Part shown: positions 13,647 to 14,858 of the stretch, in pieces
Layout of the letters: each line of letters opens with the position of its first letter
Numbering within the stretch: position 1 is the stretch's first letter
Assembly: GCA_938046705.1 (NCBI GenBank)
Contig: CALIWP010000307.1
Coordinates: 1-14,858, forward strand
Source: an uncultured Campylobacter sp.
Lineage (GTDB): Bacteria; Campylobacterota; Campylobacteria; Campylobacterales; Campylobacteraceae
DNA: 14,858 nt
Direction of reading: 5' to 3'
Notes under the pieces: model-generated
The model's input: the letters and a program-made list of their open reading frames with translations, nothing else
What the model was told of the DNA's origin: nothing
Database searches by the model: none
Translations under genes and position numbers: made by a program

Positions 13647-14858
13647 TGAATTTAGATAGCTTAAAATCAAAACTGGGGGCAAATTTATCGCTATCTAGCG
13701 TCTTTGGCGTGATCGAGCGAATTTCTGCTACGACGATAGAGATCTCGGGACTGCGCCCCAGCATCGGCGACATCGTGCAAATTTGCGCTAAAGACAAGAG
13801 CAAAAGCGGACTGGCGATGGTGACCGAGGTGCGGCAAAATACCGCGCTCATCTCGCCCTTTGGCTTTGTAGAAGGCTACAAGATCGGCGACTTCGTCTAT
13901 CAGAGCGACCAAGGTATGAAAATACCCGTCGGAGACGCTCTTTTGGGGCGCGTGGTGGATCCTTTTATGAATCCAAAAGACGGCAAGGGCGCGATCGCCG
14001 CCACCGAGTACGCCCCGATAATGCGCGCTCCGATCGATGCTATGAAGCGCGGACTAATAGATGAAATTTTTAGCATCGGAGTTAAAAGCATAGACGGACT
14101 ACTAACCTGCGGCAAAGGCCAGAAACTAGGCATTTTCGCGGGCTCTGGCGTGGGCAAAAGTACGCTCATGGGTATGATAGTGAAAAACTCGCAAGCTCCG
14201 ATCAAGGTAGTCGCCCTAATCGGCGAGCGCGGCCGCGAAGTGCCTGAGTTTATAGAGAAAAATTTACGCGGCGACCTAAGCGGCACCGTCGTCATCGTAG
14301 CCACCAGCGACGATAGTCCGCTGATGCGAAAATACGGCGCCTTTTGCGCTATGAGCGTGGCAGAATACTTCAAAAACCAAGGCAAAGACGTGCTTTTCAT
14401 CATGGATAGCGTGACGAGGTTTGCCATGGCGCAGCGAGAGATCGGGCTGGCACTGGGCGAGCCGCCGACGTCTAAGGGCTACCCGCCATCCGTACTCACC
14501 CTGCTGCCTCAGCTGATGGAGCGCGCGGGCAAAGAAGAGGGCAAAGGTAGCATAACGGCCTTTTTTACCGTGCTAGTCGACGGCGACGATATGAGCGACC
14601 CGATAGCCGACCAGAGTCGCTCGATCCTAGACGGCCACATCGTGCTTAGCCGCGAGATGACGGACTTTGGCATCTACCCGCCTATAAACATATTAAACTC
14701 CGCCTCGCGCGTGATGAGCGACATTGCGAGCAAAGAGCACAGAGCAAACGCCGCCAAGCTAAAACGTCTCTACTCACTTCTAAAAGAAAACGAGGTCCTG
14801 CTACGCATCGGCGCGTATCAAAAGGGTAGCGACAAAGAGCTAGACCTCGCCATCTCGA
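13646..14858 (+). CDS. fliI: Flagellum-specific export ATPase FliI, 3' end missing
   Basis: FliI is the hexameric ATPase at the base of the flagellar type III export gate, related to F1 beta. The window holds 404 codons and the frame stays open to the last base; the family is about 430-460 residues, so only a short C-terminal part is missing. Seen are the N-terminal barrel (SVFGVIERISATTIEISGL), Walker A AGSGVGKST (165-173), LIGERGREVPEF, Walker B DVLFIMDSVTRFAMAQREIG (248-267), GEPPTSKGYPPSVL and FFTVLVDGDDMSDPIADQSR. The start is GTG 13646 in TAGTG, overlapping the folE stop by one base; the resulting [11 protein letters not shown] resembles the known N-terminus of C. jejuni FliI, and the next in-frame ATG is about 57 codons further. 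No strong Shine-Dalgarno is visible, so coupling to folE is likely. Confidence 0.95.
   Translation, partial: MNLDSLKSKLGANLSLSSVFGVIERISATTIEISGLRPSIGDIVQICAKDKSKSGLAMVTEVRQNTALISPFGFVEGYKIGDFVYQSDQGMKIPVGDALLGRVVDPFMNPKDGKGAIAATEYAPIMRAPIDAMKRGLIDEIFSIGVKSIDGLLTCGKGQKLGIFAGSGVGKSTLMGMIVKNSQAPIKVVALIGERGREVPEFIEKNLRGDLSGTVVIVATSDDSPLMRKYGAFCAMSVAEYFKNQGKDVLFIMDSVTRFAMAQREIGLALGEPPTSKGYPPSVLTLLPQLMERAGKEEGKGSITAFFTVLVDGDDMSDPIADQSRSILDGHIVLSREMTDFGIYPPINILNSASRVMSDIASKEHRANAAKLKRLYSLLKENEVLLRIGAYQKGSDKELDLAIS

Overview
The window looks like chromosomal DNA of a Campylobacter. The gene order (cmeABC-type efflux genes, then purN, nnr, comM, def, clpP and tig on the minus strand, then folE and fliI) and the protein sequences are those of the Campylobacterota. 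The base composition is visibly more GC-rich than C. jejuni, which suggests the C. rectus/showae/curvus side of the genus. The species call is inference, not shown by the sequence.

Layout. (1) 1-5207, plus strand: the 3' part of a periplasmic adaptor gene (cmeA), a complete RND pump gene (cmeB) and a complete outer-membrane channel lipoprotein gene (cmeC). They overlap by 1 and 8 bases and end in a clear intrinsic terminator (5219-5247). Together they encode a tripartite drug and bile efflux pump. (2) 5208-5918: a 711-base spacer between two convergent transcription units, with no credible gene. It holds 23 copies of the palindrome AAATTT, several longer repeats and a long imperfect hairpin. 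(3) 5919-12904, minus strand: a tight seven-gene operon transcribed in the order tig, clpP, a degenerate GGDEF gene, def, comM, nnr, purN. Junctions are overlaps of 1 to 19 bases, or a single gap of 10 bases. It joins nascent-chain handling (trigger factor, deformylase), proteolysis (ClpP), DNA processing (ComM), NAD(P)H repair (Nnr) and purine synthesis (PurN). (4) 12905-13043: a divergent promoter region. (5) 13044-14858, plus strand: folE and the flagellar export ATPase gene fliI, joined as TAGTG; fliI runs off the window.

Most of this is conserved housekeeping DNA, and I see no mobile element, CRISPR array, RNA gene or obvious new multigene system. Two things deserve attention. The first is the GGDEF-family protein set between clpP and def: its active-site signature has become GGGCF while an RxxD inhibitory-site motif is kept five residues upstream, the pattern of a c-di-GMP reader rather than a synthase. 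The second is the AAATTT-dense spacer, whose repeated hexamer is one form of RAATTY, the methylation motif linked to DNA uptake discrimination in C. jejuni.
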